The notes beneath the pieces were generated by a model that was not told the DNA's origin, searched no databases, and saw nothing but the letters and a program-made list of their open reading frames with translations. The position numbers and the translations under genes were made by a program. Below are positions 25,568 through 34,982 of a stretch of DNA of 64,000 nt, piece by piece. Numbering within the stretch: the first letter of the stretch is position 1; the number at the start of each line of letters is the position of its first letter. The DNA comes from Clostridium_AT radicumherbarum. GTDB taxonomy: Bacteria > Bacillota > Clostridia > Clostridiales > Clostridiaceae. Where the stretch lies: assembly GCF_045310525.1 (NCBI RefSeq), contig NZ_JBJHZY010000002.1, positions 310,001 to 374,000 on the forward strand. The letters are read 5' to 3'.

Positions 25568-26043
25568 TAAAATTCCACTCCCTCATTATTTTCTCTTATA
25601 AATTTTTCTTTTAAATTTGCTCTATATAACTTTAATTTTTCCTTTATTTCCGGGTACTTTAATGCTAAAAACTGTACTGCCAGCATTCCTGCATTGTAGC
25701 TGTTATTAATACCAACTGAAGCAACGGGAATTGATTTTGGCATCTGAACTATGGAAAGTAATGCATCCATGCCATTAACTGCTGCATTTATAGGAACTCC
25801 TATAACTGGCAAGGTGGTATGTGAAGCGATAACTCCAGGTAAATGTGCTGCAAGCCCTGCTCCAGCAATAATTCCTTCACAGCCCTCCTCTTCTAGCTCT
25901 TTAATAACTTCTAAAAGTCTTTCAGGAACTCGATGAGCAGATAAAATAAAGGCCTTGTATTCAATACCAAATTCCTTTAAAGCCTCTGCAGCTCCCTTCA
26001 TAATATCCTTATCCGACTTGCTTCCAAAAATAATAGCAATCAT
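25567..26043 (-). CDS. purE: N5-carboxyaminoimidazole ribonucleotide mutase
   Basis: 158 residues. IIFGSKSDKDIMKGAAEAL and LSAHRVPERL give the phosphate and catalytic-histidine sites. The class I or II assignment matters because no purK lies in the operon; if purK is absent elsewhere, CAIR would come directly from AIR and CO2. GGAGG precedes the ATG. Confidence 0.95.
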   Translation of the reverse strand: MIAIIFGSKSDKDIMKGAAEALKEFGIEYKAFILSAHRVPERLLEVIKELEEEGCEGIIAGAGLAAHLPGVIASHTTLPVIGVPINAAVNGMDALLSIVQMPKSIPVASVGINNSYNAGMLAVQFLALKYPEIKEKLKLYRANLKEKFIRENNEGVEF

Positions 26044-26066
26044 TACTAAAACCTCCAGCTTTAAAA

Positions 26067-29000
26067 TTATAAGAAATAATTAATTCCTGCTTCAAAAATC
26101 TTCTGTTCATTAATTTCAGGTATATTTTTATAAAGGCCCATGCCTCTTCTCTCACTGTGAGCCATTTTGCCAAGTATTCTTCCATCTGGACTTGTTATAG
26201 CTTCTACAGCATAATAAGAACCATTAGGATTATGCTCAATGTCATAGGTTGCATTACCTTTAAAGTCCACATATTGAGCAGCTACTTGTCCATTATTTAT
26301 AAGTCTTTTAATTTCCTCTTCACTGCACACAAAACGTCCTTCACCATGAGATACCGGCAGAGTGTGTATTTCTCCTAATGCTGCATTACTAAACCAAGGT
26401 GAAAGCTTTGAAACCACCTTTGTTCTAACCATGCAGGATACATGCCTTCCAATAGAATTATGAGTTAGAGTTGGGCTATTCTCGGATAATTCTCTAATGT
26501 CTCCATAAGGCACTAGACCAAGCTTTATTAGTGCCTGAAAGCCGTTGCATATACCCAGCATAAGCCCGTCTCTTTCATGTAATAGTCTCATCACAGCTTC
26601 TTTAATTCTTTCATTTCTGAGTATTGCTGTTATAAACTTACCAGAACCATCAGGCTCATCTCCAGCACTAAAGCCTCCAGGCAGCATCATTATCTGCGTG
26701 TCATCAATATACTTAACCATTTTATCTATAGCTTCTTCTATATCTTTGTGATTTAAATTTTTAAATACAAAGGACTTCACATCTCCTCCTGATTTTTCAA
26801 AGGCCCTTTGTGAGTCATATTCACAATTTGTGCCAGGGAAAACAGGAATAAATACCTTAGGTTTTGGAACCTTAATAATTGGTGAATTATTTAAGCTTTT
26901 TTCAAAACAAATATTTTGAAGTACCTCTTTATCTTCATGAACTTTTGTAGGAAATACTTCTTCTAATGGATTTGTATAGCTTTCTAAGGCTTCATTAAGT
27001 GAAATTATTTCTTCACCAATTTGAATTTTTTCTTCATCTATCGTGAAACCTAGATCTTCATATCCAGTTCCCTTTAGAAGCTCACTTATATTTACCTCAC
27101 CGTCTAGCTCTAAGATTATTGAGCCATAATCTGGACAAAGTAATGTACTGCTGGAAAAGGATTTTGAAAATTGAAACCCTATTTTATTTCCAAAACACAT
27201 CTTGCTTATTGCTTCACTTATACCTCCTGCTTTAACAGAAATTGCAGAAAGGATTTTACCTTTTGTATTAAGTTCTATTACTTTTTCGAAATTGCTCTTC
27301 AGCTTATTAAATACAGGAAGTTCTTTATCATCACGTTCTGCCTTTAATAAAACCACTTTACTGCCTGCTTTCTTAAATTCTGGTGACAAAACTGAATTTA
27401 CATCACTTAAGCAAACTGCAAAGGCTACTACAGTTGGAGGCACATTTAGCTCCTTAAAGCTGCCTGACATACTGTCCTTTCCCCCTATTGCCGGTACCAT
27501 CAGTTCTTTTTGAACATAAAGAGCACCTAGAAGAGCAGAGAAGGGTTTCCCCCATTTTGCTGAATCTTTACCCAGTCTTTCGAAATATTCTTGAAGAGAA
27601 AGCCTAGCCTTCTTATAATCTCCTCCTAAGGCGGTTATTTTCGTCAAAGCTTCCATTATTGCATATACCGCACCATGAAAGGGACTCCATTTACCAATTT
27701 TTGAATTATATCCAAAGCTCATTAAGGATACAGTATTGGTATCACCTTTTAATACTGGAATCTTTGCTGCCATTCCTTCTGCAGGAGTAACTTGATATTC
27801 TCCCCCATAAGGCATCAGTACTGAAGCAGCTCCAATAGTGCTGTCAAATCTTTCACCTAATCCCTTTTGCAGGCATATATTTAAGTCCTTTAAATTATTA
27901 AGCCAATCCTCTTTTAAATTTTTAATAATGTAGTTAGAATTATTAAAGTAGTTTTTCTCCTCCAGAGGAGCTTGTACTGCTACATCAATATTTTGTTTTG
28001 CACCATTTGTATCTAAAAAACTTCTAGCTATATCAACTATATATTTACCCTTCCAAAGCATTTTAAGTCTTTTTTCCTCAGTAACCTTTGCCACAATTAC
28101 AGCTTCAAGATTCTCTTCCTTAGCAAGAGAAATGAAATTCTCTGCGTCCTCCTTAGCTGTAACTACTGCCATTCTTTCTTGAGATTCTGATATAGCAAGC
28201 TCTGTACCATCAAGTCCTTCATATTTTTTAGGTATTAAATTTAAATTTATTAATAAACCCTCTGCAAGTTCTCCAATAGCAACAGAAACTCCCCCTGCTC
28301 CAAAGTCATTACAGCATTTAATAAGCTTTGCCGCTTCAGGGTTTCTAAAGAGCCTTTGAATCTTTCTTTCAATAACAGGGTTTCCCTTTTGAACTTCTGC
28401 ACCACAGCTAATAATTGAAGCTTCATTATGTTCTTTAGAAGAACCAGTAGCCCCGCCACAGCCATCTCTGCCAGTTCTTCCGCCTATTAAAATTACCACA
28501 TCATTAGTCACAGGTGCTTCTCTTCTAACATTTTTCTTTGGTACTGCACCAATAACTGCTCCAACTTCCATCCTTTTTGCTACAAAAGCTTCATCGTAAT
28601 GTTCAACTACTTGTCCAGTTGCTAAACCAATCTGATTTCCATAGGAGCTGTAACCCTCTGCAGCCCCTAGTGCTATTTTTCTTTGAGGCAGCTTTCCCTT
28701 AATTGTAGCCTCTATTTTAGCCCTTGGGTCTCCACTGCCTGTTATTCTCATTGCTTGATAAACATAGGCTCTTCCAGAAAGAGGATCTCTAATTGCTCCG
28801 CCAAGACAAGTAGCTGCCCCTCCAAAGGGTTCAATTTCTGTAGGATGATTGTGAGTTTCATTTTTAAACATTACAAGCCACTTTTCTAGTTTCCCTTCCA
28901 CATCCACATCCACTTCAATACTGCAGGCATTAATTTCTCTAGAAACTTCTAAATCCTCAAGGAGACCCTTTTGCCTCATCTCCTTCATTGCAATAGTTGC

Positions 29001-29831
29001 AATATCCATAAGGCAAACTGGTTTTACTTTGTTTTTATAAACATTAGCTCTGCTATCTAAATATCCTTCATAGGTATCTTTTATAGGTTCAGTAAACTTA
29101 TTTTTTTGAATCCTTACATTTTGAATATTGGTCATAAAGGTAGTATGTCTACAGTGATCTGACCAATATGTGTCAATAACCTTTAATTCTGTTATACTTG
29201 GATTTCTCTTTTCCTCATTTTTAAAGTAATCTCTTGCAAAGCTTAAATCCTCTATGGTCATTGCAAAACCATAATTAACCCTAAGCTTATTTAATTCATC
29301 CTCATTTAAATCAATAAAGCCTTCAAGGATATCCACTTCATTCTTAACTTGAACCTGCTTATTAAGCGTTTTTGGTTTTGACATTTCAGCTTCCCTAGAA
29401 TCTATAGAGTTAATACAGTAATTCTTAGCTTTATCAAATTCCTCCTTAGAAATAACTCCCTTTAAAACTATTACCTTAGCAGTTTGAATTTGCACTTCAT
29501 CTATGCTTAAAAGCAGTTGAATACACTGCAAAGAAGAATCAGCTCTTACGTCATACTGCCCAGGTAAATATTCATAGGCAAAAGCTATATCTCCTTCATC
29601 TATGTTTAAGTCCTCATAAGAATAATCAAGAGCGGCCTCGGAAAGAATATAATTCTTAACTACCTCAAACTCTTTTTCTGATATTCCACTAATATCATAT
29701 CTGTTAATTACTCGAACTGCTGTAAGGCCCTTAATCTTAGCATTATACTTTAAGTCCTTAAGGAGACTTTGAGCTTCCACAGCAAAACTTGGCTTCTTCT
29801 CAACAAATAACCTTATTAATTTGTTTTCCAT
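26067..29831 (-). CDS. purL: phosphoribosylformylglycinamidine synthase, single-chain type
   Basis: 1254 residues, the large fused enzyme with N-terminal, two AIR-synthetase-like and C-terminal glutamine amidotransferase domains. This replaces the separate PurS, PurQ and small PurL of Bacillus. DTYWSDHCRHTTF marks the FGAM domain, and the glutaminase has VFPGTNCEYDSQRAF and MLGICNGFQALIKLG with its nucleophile cysteine. The start is ATG 29831 after AGAGGAGTG; upstream in-frame codons fall in the leader terminator. First gene of the pur operon, behind a purine-riboswitch-like leader. Confidence 0.96.
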   Translation of the reverse strand: MENKLIRLFVEKKPSFAVEAQSLLKDLKYNAKIKGLTAVRVINRYDISGISEKEFEVVKNYILSEAALDYSYEDLNIDEGDIAFAYEYLPGQYDVRADSSLQCIQLLLSIDEVQIQTAKVIVLKGVISKEEFDKAKNYCINSIDSREAEMSKPKTLNKQVQVKNEVDILEGFIDLNEDELNKLRVNYGFAMTIEDLSFARDYFKNEEKRNPSITELKVIDTYWSDHCRHTTFMTNIQNVRIQKNKFTEPIKDTYEGYLDSRANVYKNKVKPVCLMDIATIAMKEMRQKGLLEDLEVSREINACSIEVDVDVEGKLEKWLVMFKNETHNHPTEIEPFGGAATCLGGAIRDPLSGRAYVYQAMRITGSGDPRAKIEATIKGKLPQRKIALGAAEGYSSYGNQIGLATGQVVEHYDEAFVAKRMEVGAVIGAVPKKNVRREAPVTNDVVILIGGRTGRDGCGGATGSSKEHNEASIISCGAEVQKGNPVIERKIQRLFRNPEAAKLIKCCNDFGAGGVSVAIGELAEGLLINLNLIPKKYEGLDGTELAISESQERMAVVTAKEDAENFISLAKEENLEAVIVAKVTEEKRLKMLWKGKYIVDIARSFLDTNGAKQNIDVAVQAPLEEKNYFNNSNYIIKNLKEDWLNNLKDLNICLQKGLGERFDSTIGAASVLMPYGGEYQVTPAEGMAAKIPVLKGDTNTVSLMSFGYNSKIGKWSPFHGAVYAIMEALTKITALGGDYKKARLSLQEYFERLGKDSAKWGKPFSALLGALYVQKELMVPAIGGKDSMSGSFKELNVPPTVVAFAVCLSDVNSVLSPEFKKAGSKVVLLKAERDDKELPVFNKLKSNFEKVIELNTKGKILSAISVKAGGISEAISKMCFGNKIGFQFSKSFSSSTLLCPDYGSIILELDGEVNISELLKGTGYEDLGFTIDEEKIQIGEEIISLNEALESYTNPLEEVFPTKVHEDKEVLQNICFEKSLNNSPIIKVPKPKVFIPVFPGTNCEYDSQRAFEKSGGDVKSFVFKNLNHKDIEEAIDKMVKYIDDTQIMMLPGGFSAGDEPDGSGKFITAILRNERIKEAVMRLLHERDGLMLGICNGFQALIKLGLVPYGDIRELSENSPTLTHNSIGRHVSCMVRTKVVSKLSPWFSNAALGEIHTLPVSHGEGRFVCSEEEIKRLINNGQVAAQYVDFKGNATYDIEHNPNGSYYAVEAITSPDGRILGKMAHSERRGMGLYKNIPEINEQKIFEAGINYFL

Positions 29832-29855
29832 AGACAACACTCCTCTGCAAAATAA

Positions 29856-29896
29856 AAAATTCCAACACAGACTTAGGTAAGTCCATGCTGGAATTA
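29856..29896 (-). terminator. leader terminator upstream of purL
   Basis: Minus-strand AATTCCAGCATGGACTTA and TAAGTCTGTGTTGGAATT form a long imperfect stem followed by TTTTTT. It lies between the aptamer and the purL ribosome binding site, as expected for a riboswitch OFF terminator. Confidence 0.88.
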
Positions 29897-29983
29897 AATA
29901 AAAAGACACATAACAAATAAAACTTAGTATATTTAGATAACTTTAATAAAAGCTGTCTAAACATAAGCTTTAATTTCCAGGAC

Positions 29984-30056
29984 TCACCCATAGCCAGAAA
30001 ATTTACGGTTTTCTCGTAGAAACTTTCGAACCCTATCATCGAAATTATATGGATGA
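29984..30056 (-). promoter_or_regulatory. purine riboswitch-like aptamer, variant core
   Basis: On the minus strand P1 is TCATCCATA (30056-30048) with TATGGGTGA (29992-29984). J1/2 TAAT, P2 TTCGA/TCGAA with loop GATAGGG, J2/3 GTTTCTAC, P3 with loop CCGTAAA and J3/1 GGCTATG follow the purine aptamer layout. The ligand-pairing C is kept (guanine type). Three departures: GATAGGG instead of GATATGG in L2, GGC instead of GAC before P1, and a G opposite G (or bulge) at the base of P3. Confidence 0.88.
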
Positions 30057-30141
30057 ATTATTAAGTTGTTTGATAAATACATAATAACATCTTAAATTAC
30101 AAATTACAACATTCCTAACAAAATTATTTTTAATATTCGTA

Positions 30142-30188
30142 TAATAACGAACTTTAACATTTGTGTAAATTCTATAATTCGTATTTTC
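30142..30188 (-). promoter_or_regulatory. candidate PurR box pair upstream of the pur operon
   Basis: Inverted half-sites AATAACGAACTTT (12 of 13 positions to AWWWCCGAACWWT) and the complement of ATAATTCGTATTT (11 of 13). The CGAA and TTCG cores are 26 bases apart, the spacing of Bacillus PurBox pairs. A third TTCGTAT core lies at 30136. A 70-120 base distance to the aptamer suits a promoter-region operator. The remainder of the 598-base gap (29832-30429) holds the leader and the acetyltransferase promoter. Confidence 0.4.
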
Positions 30189-30220
30189 TATGCCTTTTGC
30201 ATATATCTTTAGCTATATAG

Positions 30221-30300
30221 AATTATGATATCTTGTACATCATAATTAGGTAACATTTGTAAAACAAACTAGAAATGCATGTGGGATTATATGGTATAAT
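30221..30300 (+). promoter_or_regulatory. acetyltransferase promoter with upstream inverted repeat
   Basis: Extended -10 TGGTATAAT (30292-30300) without a good -35. Upstream, AATTATGAT (30221-30229) and ATCATAATT (30239-30247) form a perfect 9-bp inverted repeat with a 9-base spacer, a possible operator. The transcript would carry a leader of over 100 bases. Confidence 0.45.
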
Positions 30301-30429
30301 ACTTATAGAAATAATTTTTAATACTTTTTATTAAAGGAGAAATCATATACATCACATTCTCTATTTGTATTAAATAATTCATTTAAATTTATATTTTGCT
30401 ATAAAGACAGAAGAAAGGCAGGAATAACT

Positions 30430-31041
30430 ATGAATCAAAAAGAAAGAATGCTTTCTGGTCTTCCATATAAGGCATGGCTAGACGGACTGGCTGAAGAACG
30501 AATGGAGAATAAAAAGAAGATATACGAGTATAATCATTGTAAGCCAGATGAAAGTGCGAAAATTGATAGTTTAATAAGAGATATTCTTGGTAAAGCAGGT
30601 AAAAGTGTATATATTGAAGCCCCCTTTCATTGTGATTATGGGAAGAATATTGAAGTCGGAGATAATTTTTTTGTTAATTACAACTGCACTATTTTAGATG
30701 TGGGAAAAGTAATAATAGGTAATAATGTACAATTTGCTCCAAATGTTTCGCTTTATACAGCAGGTCATCCCATACATCCTGCTTCTCGAAATTCTGGATA
30801 TGAATACGGCATTGGTATAACTATTGGAAATAATGTTTGGCTTGGAGGTAATGTTGTCGTTAATCCTGGAATACATATTGGCAATAGCGTTGTTATAGGT
30901 TCTGGAAGTGTTGTTACCAAAGATATTCCTGATAATGTAATAGCAGTAGGAAATCCTTGCAAGGTTATTCGTGAGATAACAGAAGAAGACCGTAAGTATT
31001 ATTATAAAAATTATGAATTTGATGTTGATGATTATAAGTAA
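30430..31041 (+). CDS. maltose/galactoside O-acetyltransferase family protein
   Basis: 203 residues. An N-terminal helical maltose-acetyltransferase domain (MLSGLPYKAWLDGLAEERM) is followed by left-handed beta-helix hexapeptide repeats (IEVGDNFFVNYNCTILD through IGNSVVIGSGSVVTKDIP). The catalytic histidine is in YTAGHPIHPASR. Transfers acetyl from acetyl-CoA to sugar hydroxyls, probably detoxifying non-metabolised sugars. It is unlinked to the gal genes and divergent from the purine leader. Confidence 0.93.
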   Translation: MNQKERMLSGLPYKAWLDGLAEERMENKKKIYEYNHCKPDESAKIDSLIRDILGKAGKSVYIEAPFHCDYGKNIEVGDNFFVNYNCTILDVGKVIIGNNVQFAPNVSLYTAGHPIHPASRNSGYEYGIGITIGNNVWLGGNVVVNPGIHIGNSVVIGSGSVVTKDIPDNVIAVGNPCKVIREITEEDRKYYYKNYEFDVDDYK

Positions 31042-31060
31042 TAAAATTCCCACGTATGAA

Positions 31061-32179
31061 TCAGCGATGGGTCTTCATATTATTTATTCGATCTCGTAAA
31101 ATATTCATTTTAACTTCATCTTCTTTAAAAATCCTCTTTGGTAAAATCTGCGCAATATACTCTGTTTCATACAACAGAAAAGCTGTTTTTAGCTCCTTTG
31201 CCTTAACTAGATCGGACCATAATACCCTATGTTCTGTACTCTCATTTTGTATAATATAACAGTCTTCATAAATGCTATAGGTATATTCCTGCTTAAATGA
31301 GGCATCTTTTTCAAAGCTTTTTACCAATTTAAAGTAAAGCATAATCGGTAGAATAATTGCTAAGAAAAGTCCAATAAAAAGTCTTATTAATGCATTGCTG
31401 CCATTAGATATTGGAGCAATTATGTAGCTTATAATAAGAAGAATGCCAATAGCAGCCATTATAATAACTGTAGGAGAGGTGTAATAAAGCTTGTAATTAA
31501 TTGCGATATATTCTTCCTTTGTAAAAGAAACTTGTAACTGAAGCAGCGGTGTTTGTTCTAAAGAAATTGAAGCATCATTGATAGTTTCAAAAGAGCTGTA
31601 CTCAGGCTCCTCTTGAGAAACCTTTTCAAGGGGATAATGTTTTAATTTTAATTTTTTCTTATCAATGTTATGTGTAAGAGTGTTAAATACAAGCCCTAAT
31701 TGTTCAGAATCGGCTAAACATCTTCTTGGTATGATAAAATACTTAACTGGTGAAGTATATATAACAAAACAGGGTTTTAACTCCAAAACTTTATAAATAT
31801 CCTTCCACAGAACAGAGTTATTTCCTTTTGAAGAAGATATGATTAACTTATCTTCTTCAAATTCAAAACATAGTGGATCTTTCAAAAAATTGTTTTTTTT
31901 CATGGATTTTTTTAAGGTGTAATACTGCAAGTAGAAAGGTAAATGAGTGAAAGCTACGAACATAATAATGACGATAATAGAAGGCAGTATAATCAAAGGA
32001 TTATTATCCCCGATTAAAAATATATAAGATAACACCATGACAATACATAATAAAGGTAATATGAATCCTGAGAATATATAATTGAATTTTCCTAGTATCC
32101 CACGGTAAGTTATAGAGAATACAAATGCTTTCAAATCCTTAAAAGTGTACTTTACAATAATCTTTTTCTGACTATCCAT
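31061..32179 (-). CDS. membrane protein with two YcxB-like halves
   Basis: 372 residues. Each half has two membrane helices (about 38-85 and 245-295) followed by a soluble YcxB-like module ending with a W(K/S)D motif, a hydrophobic strand and a P(R/K)R motif: SVLWKDIYKVLELK with YFIIPRRCL, and RVLWSDLVKAKELK with AQILPKRIF. The two modules look like an internal duplication; a single YcxB protein is usually half this length. AAGGAGGG precedes the ATG at 32179. Function unknown, possibly a membrane sensor. Confidence 0.72.
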   Translation of the reverse strand: MDSQKKIIVKYTFKDLKAFVFSITYRGILGKFNYIFSGFILPLLCIVMVLSYIFLIGDNNPLIILPSIIVIIMFVAFTHLPFYLQYYTLKKSMKKNNFLKDPLCFEFEEDKLIISSSKGNNSVLWKDIYKVLELKPCFVIYTSPVKYFIIPRRCLADSEQLGLVFNTLTHNIDKKKLKLKHYPLEKVSQEEPEYSSFETINDASISLEQTPLLQLQVSFTKEEYIAINYKLYYTSPTVIIMAAIGILLIISYIIAPISNGSNALIRLFIGLFLAIILPIMLYFKLVKSFEKDASFKQEYTYSIYEDCYIIQNESTEHRVLWSDLVKAKELKTAFLLYETEYIAQILPKRIFKEDEVKMNILRDRINNMKTHR

Positions 32180-32339
32180 TTGATATCCCTCCTTAAGAAT
32201 ATATAGTATTTCCAATGGTTAGAATCATTTTTACTTAGATATTACTATTTTCGTCTTGGGGTGGATTTACTTTAGGAAAAGCATACATAAAGAATTATAA
32301 TGTGAATAATGAAAAAACAATTAACAAGGAGGTATTATT

Positions 32340-32582
32340 GTGATTTGTCCATTTTGTGGAAGAGAAATGAGTATAGGAACACTGGATACGCCCTCAGGTT
32401 TTGGGAATATTGAATGGTATCCTGAAGCAGAGAAAAGTTACTTGGATAAAGCATGTAATAGTATAACTGTTCGGAGTTCTGCAAAATTTGAGTTTCCAAT
32501 AGCAAATCTATGTTTTCATTGTCATAAATTGATAATAGACGTTCCTGAAAGAGCAAATTTTAAATTTACTGAGGAGTACTAA
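32340..32582 (+). CDS. small zinc-ribbon-like protein
   Basis: 80 residues starting with GTG at 32340 after AAGGAGGT. N-terminal MICPFCGREM and C-terminal LCFHCHKLI form two CxxC knuckles, likely one zinc site; between them FGNIEWYPEAEK is conserved-looking. It resembles the small PF20097-type proteins of unknown function. Monocistronic. Confidence 0.75.
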   Translation: MICPFCGREMSIGTLDTPSGFGNIEWYPEAEKSYLDKACNSITVRSSAKFEFPIANLCFHCHKLIIDVPERANFKFTEEY

Positions 32583-32604
32583 TCATAAATTTAATTAATA
32601 ATAT

Positions 32605-32638
32605 AATAAGGTTTTGCCAAAGCAAAACCTTATTTTTT
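32605..32638. terminator. bidirectional terminator
   Basis: AATAAGGTTTTGC and GCAAAACCTTATT form a 13-bp perfect stem with loop CAAA and T-runs. It serves the zinc-ribbon gene and galE. Confidence 0.9.
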
Positions 32639-32645
32639 ATTAAGT

Positions 32646-33632
32646 CTATCTATCGTATCCTTCTGGATGATTCAAATGCCAATTCCAAGCTGTTTTTATA
32701 ATAGTTTCAAGAGAAGCAAATTTTGGCTTCCAGCCAAGTTCATCTATGGCCTTTTGTGAGGAGGCTATTAGAACAGCAGGATCCCCAGCACGCCTTGGTG
32801 CAACTTCAGCCTTTATTTCTCTTCCAGTTACCTTTCTTGTAACTTCTATAACTTCTTTAACAGAAAAGCCTTTACCATTTCCAAGATTAAAAATTCTGCT
32901 TTCTCCGCCTTTTCTTAATCTGTCAACTGCTAAAAGATGTGCCTGTGATAAATCCATTACGTGAATATAATCTCTTACACAAGTTCCATCCTCAGTATTG
33001 TAGTCATCTCCAAATATCATTATCTTTTCTCTTTTTCCTAGAGCTGCCTCAATAATTAAGGGAATAAGATGAGATTCAGGTCTGTGGTCTTCACCTATTT
33101 TTCCACTTTCGTGAGCTCCTGCTGCATTAAAATATCTTAGAGCAGTATATTTTATTCCATAGGCATTGTCACACCATTTTAGAATCTTTTCTACAGTAAG
33201 CTTAGATTCTCCGTAAGGATTGGTTGGAAAGGTCCTATCACTTTCTAATATAGGAGTACTTTCAGGTTCACCATAAGTTGCAGCTGTAGAAGAAAATACT
33301 ATGTTTTTAACTCCATAATCCTTCATGGCTCTTAATAAACTTAAGGTTCCGCCTACGTTGTTTTCAAAATACTTTAAAGGCTCTGTTACACTTTCGCCAA
33401 CAAGTGAATCAGCAGCAAAGTCAATAACTGCATCAATATTATTTTCAGTAAATACTTTATCCAAAACTGACCTATCCCTTAAATCTCCTTCATAGACACT
33501 TCCGCCTAAAATAGCCTCTCTATGACCCTTTTGAAAATTATCAAGAACTACAACTTCTTCTCCTTTTTCAAGTAGTGCAGCAACCATGTGACTGCCTATA
33601 TATCCTGCTCCACCACATACTAAAATAGCCAT
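32646..33632 (-). CDS. galE: UDP-glucose 4-epimerase
   Basis: 328 residues, SDR-fold. Interconverts UDP-galactose and UDP-glucose with bound NAD. GGAGYIGSHM binds NAD; NPYGESKLTVEK carries the Tyr-Lys pair; the EDGTCVRDYIHV and RRAGDP motifs are typical. The ATG at 33632 is preceded by GGAGG; an in-frame TTG 15 bases upstream lies in that ribosome binding site. Last gene of galT-galK-galE. The 129-base gap to galK holds a weak AT-rich stem (33699-33722). Confidence 0.96.
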   Translation of the reverse strand: MAILVCGGAGYIGSHMVAALLEKGEEVVVLDNFQKGHREAILGGSVYEGDLRDRSVLDKVFTENNIDAVIDFAADSLVGESVTEPLKYFENNVGGTLSLLRAMKDYGVKNIVFSSTAATYGEPESTPILESDRTFPTNPYGESKLTVEKILKWCDNAYGIKYTALRYFNAAGAHESGKIGEDHRPESHLIPLIIEAALGKREKIMIFGDDYNTEDGTCVRDYIHVMDLSQAHLLAVDRLRKGGESRIFNLGNGKGFSVKEVIEVTRKVTGREIKAEVAPRRAGDPAVLIASSQKAIDELGWKPKFASLETIIKTAWNWHLNHPEGYDR

Positions 33633-33761
33633 ATTAAAAACCTCCAATTATTTATAAATTTTAATTGTTTTTTATTTACCTGCTGTAATACCACATTATT
33701 TAGAATTCATTTTAATTCTAAATAAATATTTCATTCTTTATTCTAATAACATTTCTAATTA

Positions 33762-34919
33762 CTATATTACCTCATGAGTTCCTTTGTAAGCTCCGCTTAA
33801 ATAAAAGCTTGGTTCATAACCTATATTATTAGCATAGCCTTCTTTAACTTCGTGAGTAAAGCTCTCCACCTTATCCTTTTCTACAAGGGCAATGGCACAA
33901 CCACCAAAGCCGGCACCTGTCATTCTTGCTCCAATGCAGCCAGCTGCCTTTAAGGACTCAGAAACTAAAGTATCTAGTTCCACCCCTGTAACTTCATAAA
34001 GATCTCTTAAGGAATTATGAGATTCTGTTAGAAGCCTTCCAAAATCCATTAGCTTACCTTCATTTAAATAACTGAAGGCTGCTTTTGTTCTTTCATTTTC
34101 GTATACTGCATGTTTTGCTCTATTTCTAACATTAATTTTAGTAATCTTATTTTCTAAAAGGTTAAACTCTTCTCTAGTTAAATCACAAAGAGCTTCTATA
34201 GGTTTTTCCACTTTTAGTATAGCTAGGGCTTCCTCACATTCAGCTCTTCTTTCATTGTATTTTGATTCATTAAGAGCTCTTCTCTTATTTGTATTCATAA
34301 TAACAAGAGTAAACTCTCCCAGTTCAACCTTAGCATAATTATACTTTAAGGTACCGCAGTCTAATAATATAGCTTCATTTTCCCTTCCCATTCCCACTGC
34401 AAATTGGTCCATTATTCCGCAATTCACACCTACAAAGCTGTTCTCAGCCTTTTGAGAGATTTTAACTAATTCAACTCTATCAGCTTTTCCCCCATTAAAT
34501 AAGGTATCAATAATAACTGCAGTAAGCACTTCTAGAGAAGCTGAGGAAGATAGTCCTGCGCCATTAGGGATATTTCCGCTAATAAGTATATCCATCCCTC
34601 CAAGCTTAAAGCCTTGATTTTGCATAACCTTCATAACACCCTTAGGGTAATTAGCCCAATCATCTTCCTTCTTATAAACTATATTATCTAATTCCACATT
34701 AACCTTTAAATCAAAATTTGTAGAAGCAAAGTTTACACTTTTGTCCTTTCTTGCTCTTACTAATCCATAAGTTCCAAACTCTAAAGCACAAGGAAACACA
34801 TATCCGCCATTATAATCGATATGCTCTCCTATTAAATTTACTCTTCCTGGGGAAAAAAACTCTCTAATTTCTCCCTCTCCATAAAGCTCAACAAACTTCT
34901 TTTTTAACTCTTCTAACAT
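33762..34919 (-). CDS. galK: galactokinase
   Basis: 385 residues, GHMP kinase making galactose-1-phosphate. SPGRVNLIGEHIDYNGG near the N terminus, the ATP loop GAGLSSSASLE and GAGFGGCAIAL are intact, as is the catalytic aspartate in NCGIMDQFAVGMG. Start at ATG 34919, seven bases after GGAGG; a TTG immediately upstream is also in frame. Confidence 0.97.
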   Translation of the reverse strand: MLEELKKKFVELYGEGEIREFFSPGRVNLIGEHIDYNGGYVFPCALEFGTYGLVRARKDKSVNFASTNFDLKVNVELDNIVYKKEDDWANYPKGVMKVMQNQGFKLGGMDILISGNIPNGAGLSSSASLEVLTAVIIDTLFNGGKADRVELVKISQKAENSFVGVNCGIMDQFAVGMGRENEAILLDCGTLKYNYAKVELGEFTLVIMNTNKRRALNESKYNERRAECEEALAILKVEKPIEALCDLTREEFNLLENKITKINVRNRAKHAVYENERTKAAFSYLNEGKLMDFGRLLTESHNSLRDLYEVTGVELDTLVSESLKAAGCIGARMTGAGFGGCAIALVEKDKVESFTHEVKEGYANNIGYEPSFYLSGAYKGTHEVI

Positions 34920-34982
34920 CAAAACCCCTCCACAAGTTATAATTTTTTAATATACAGTTCCAAATTTTATTTCTTATTTACA

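Noticed and set aside
33699..33722. AT-rich stem between galK and galE as terminator
   Set aside because: TTTAGAATT/AATTCTAAA is too weak and has no clear T-run; galE is more likely cotranscribed with galK.
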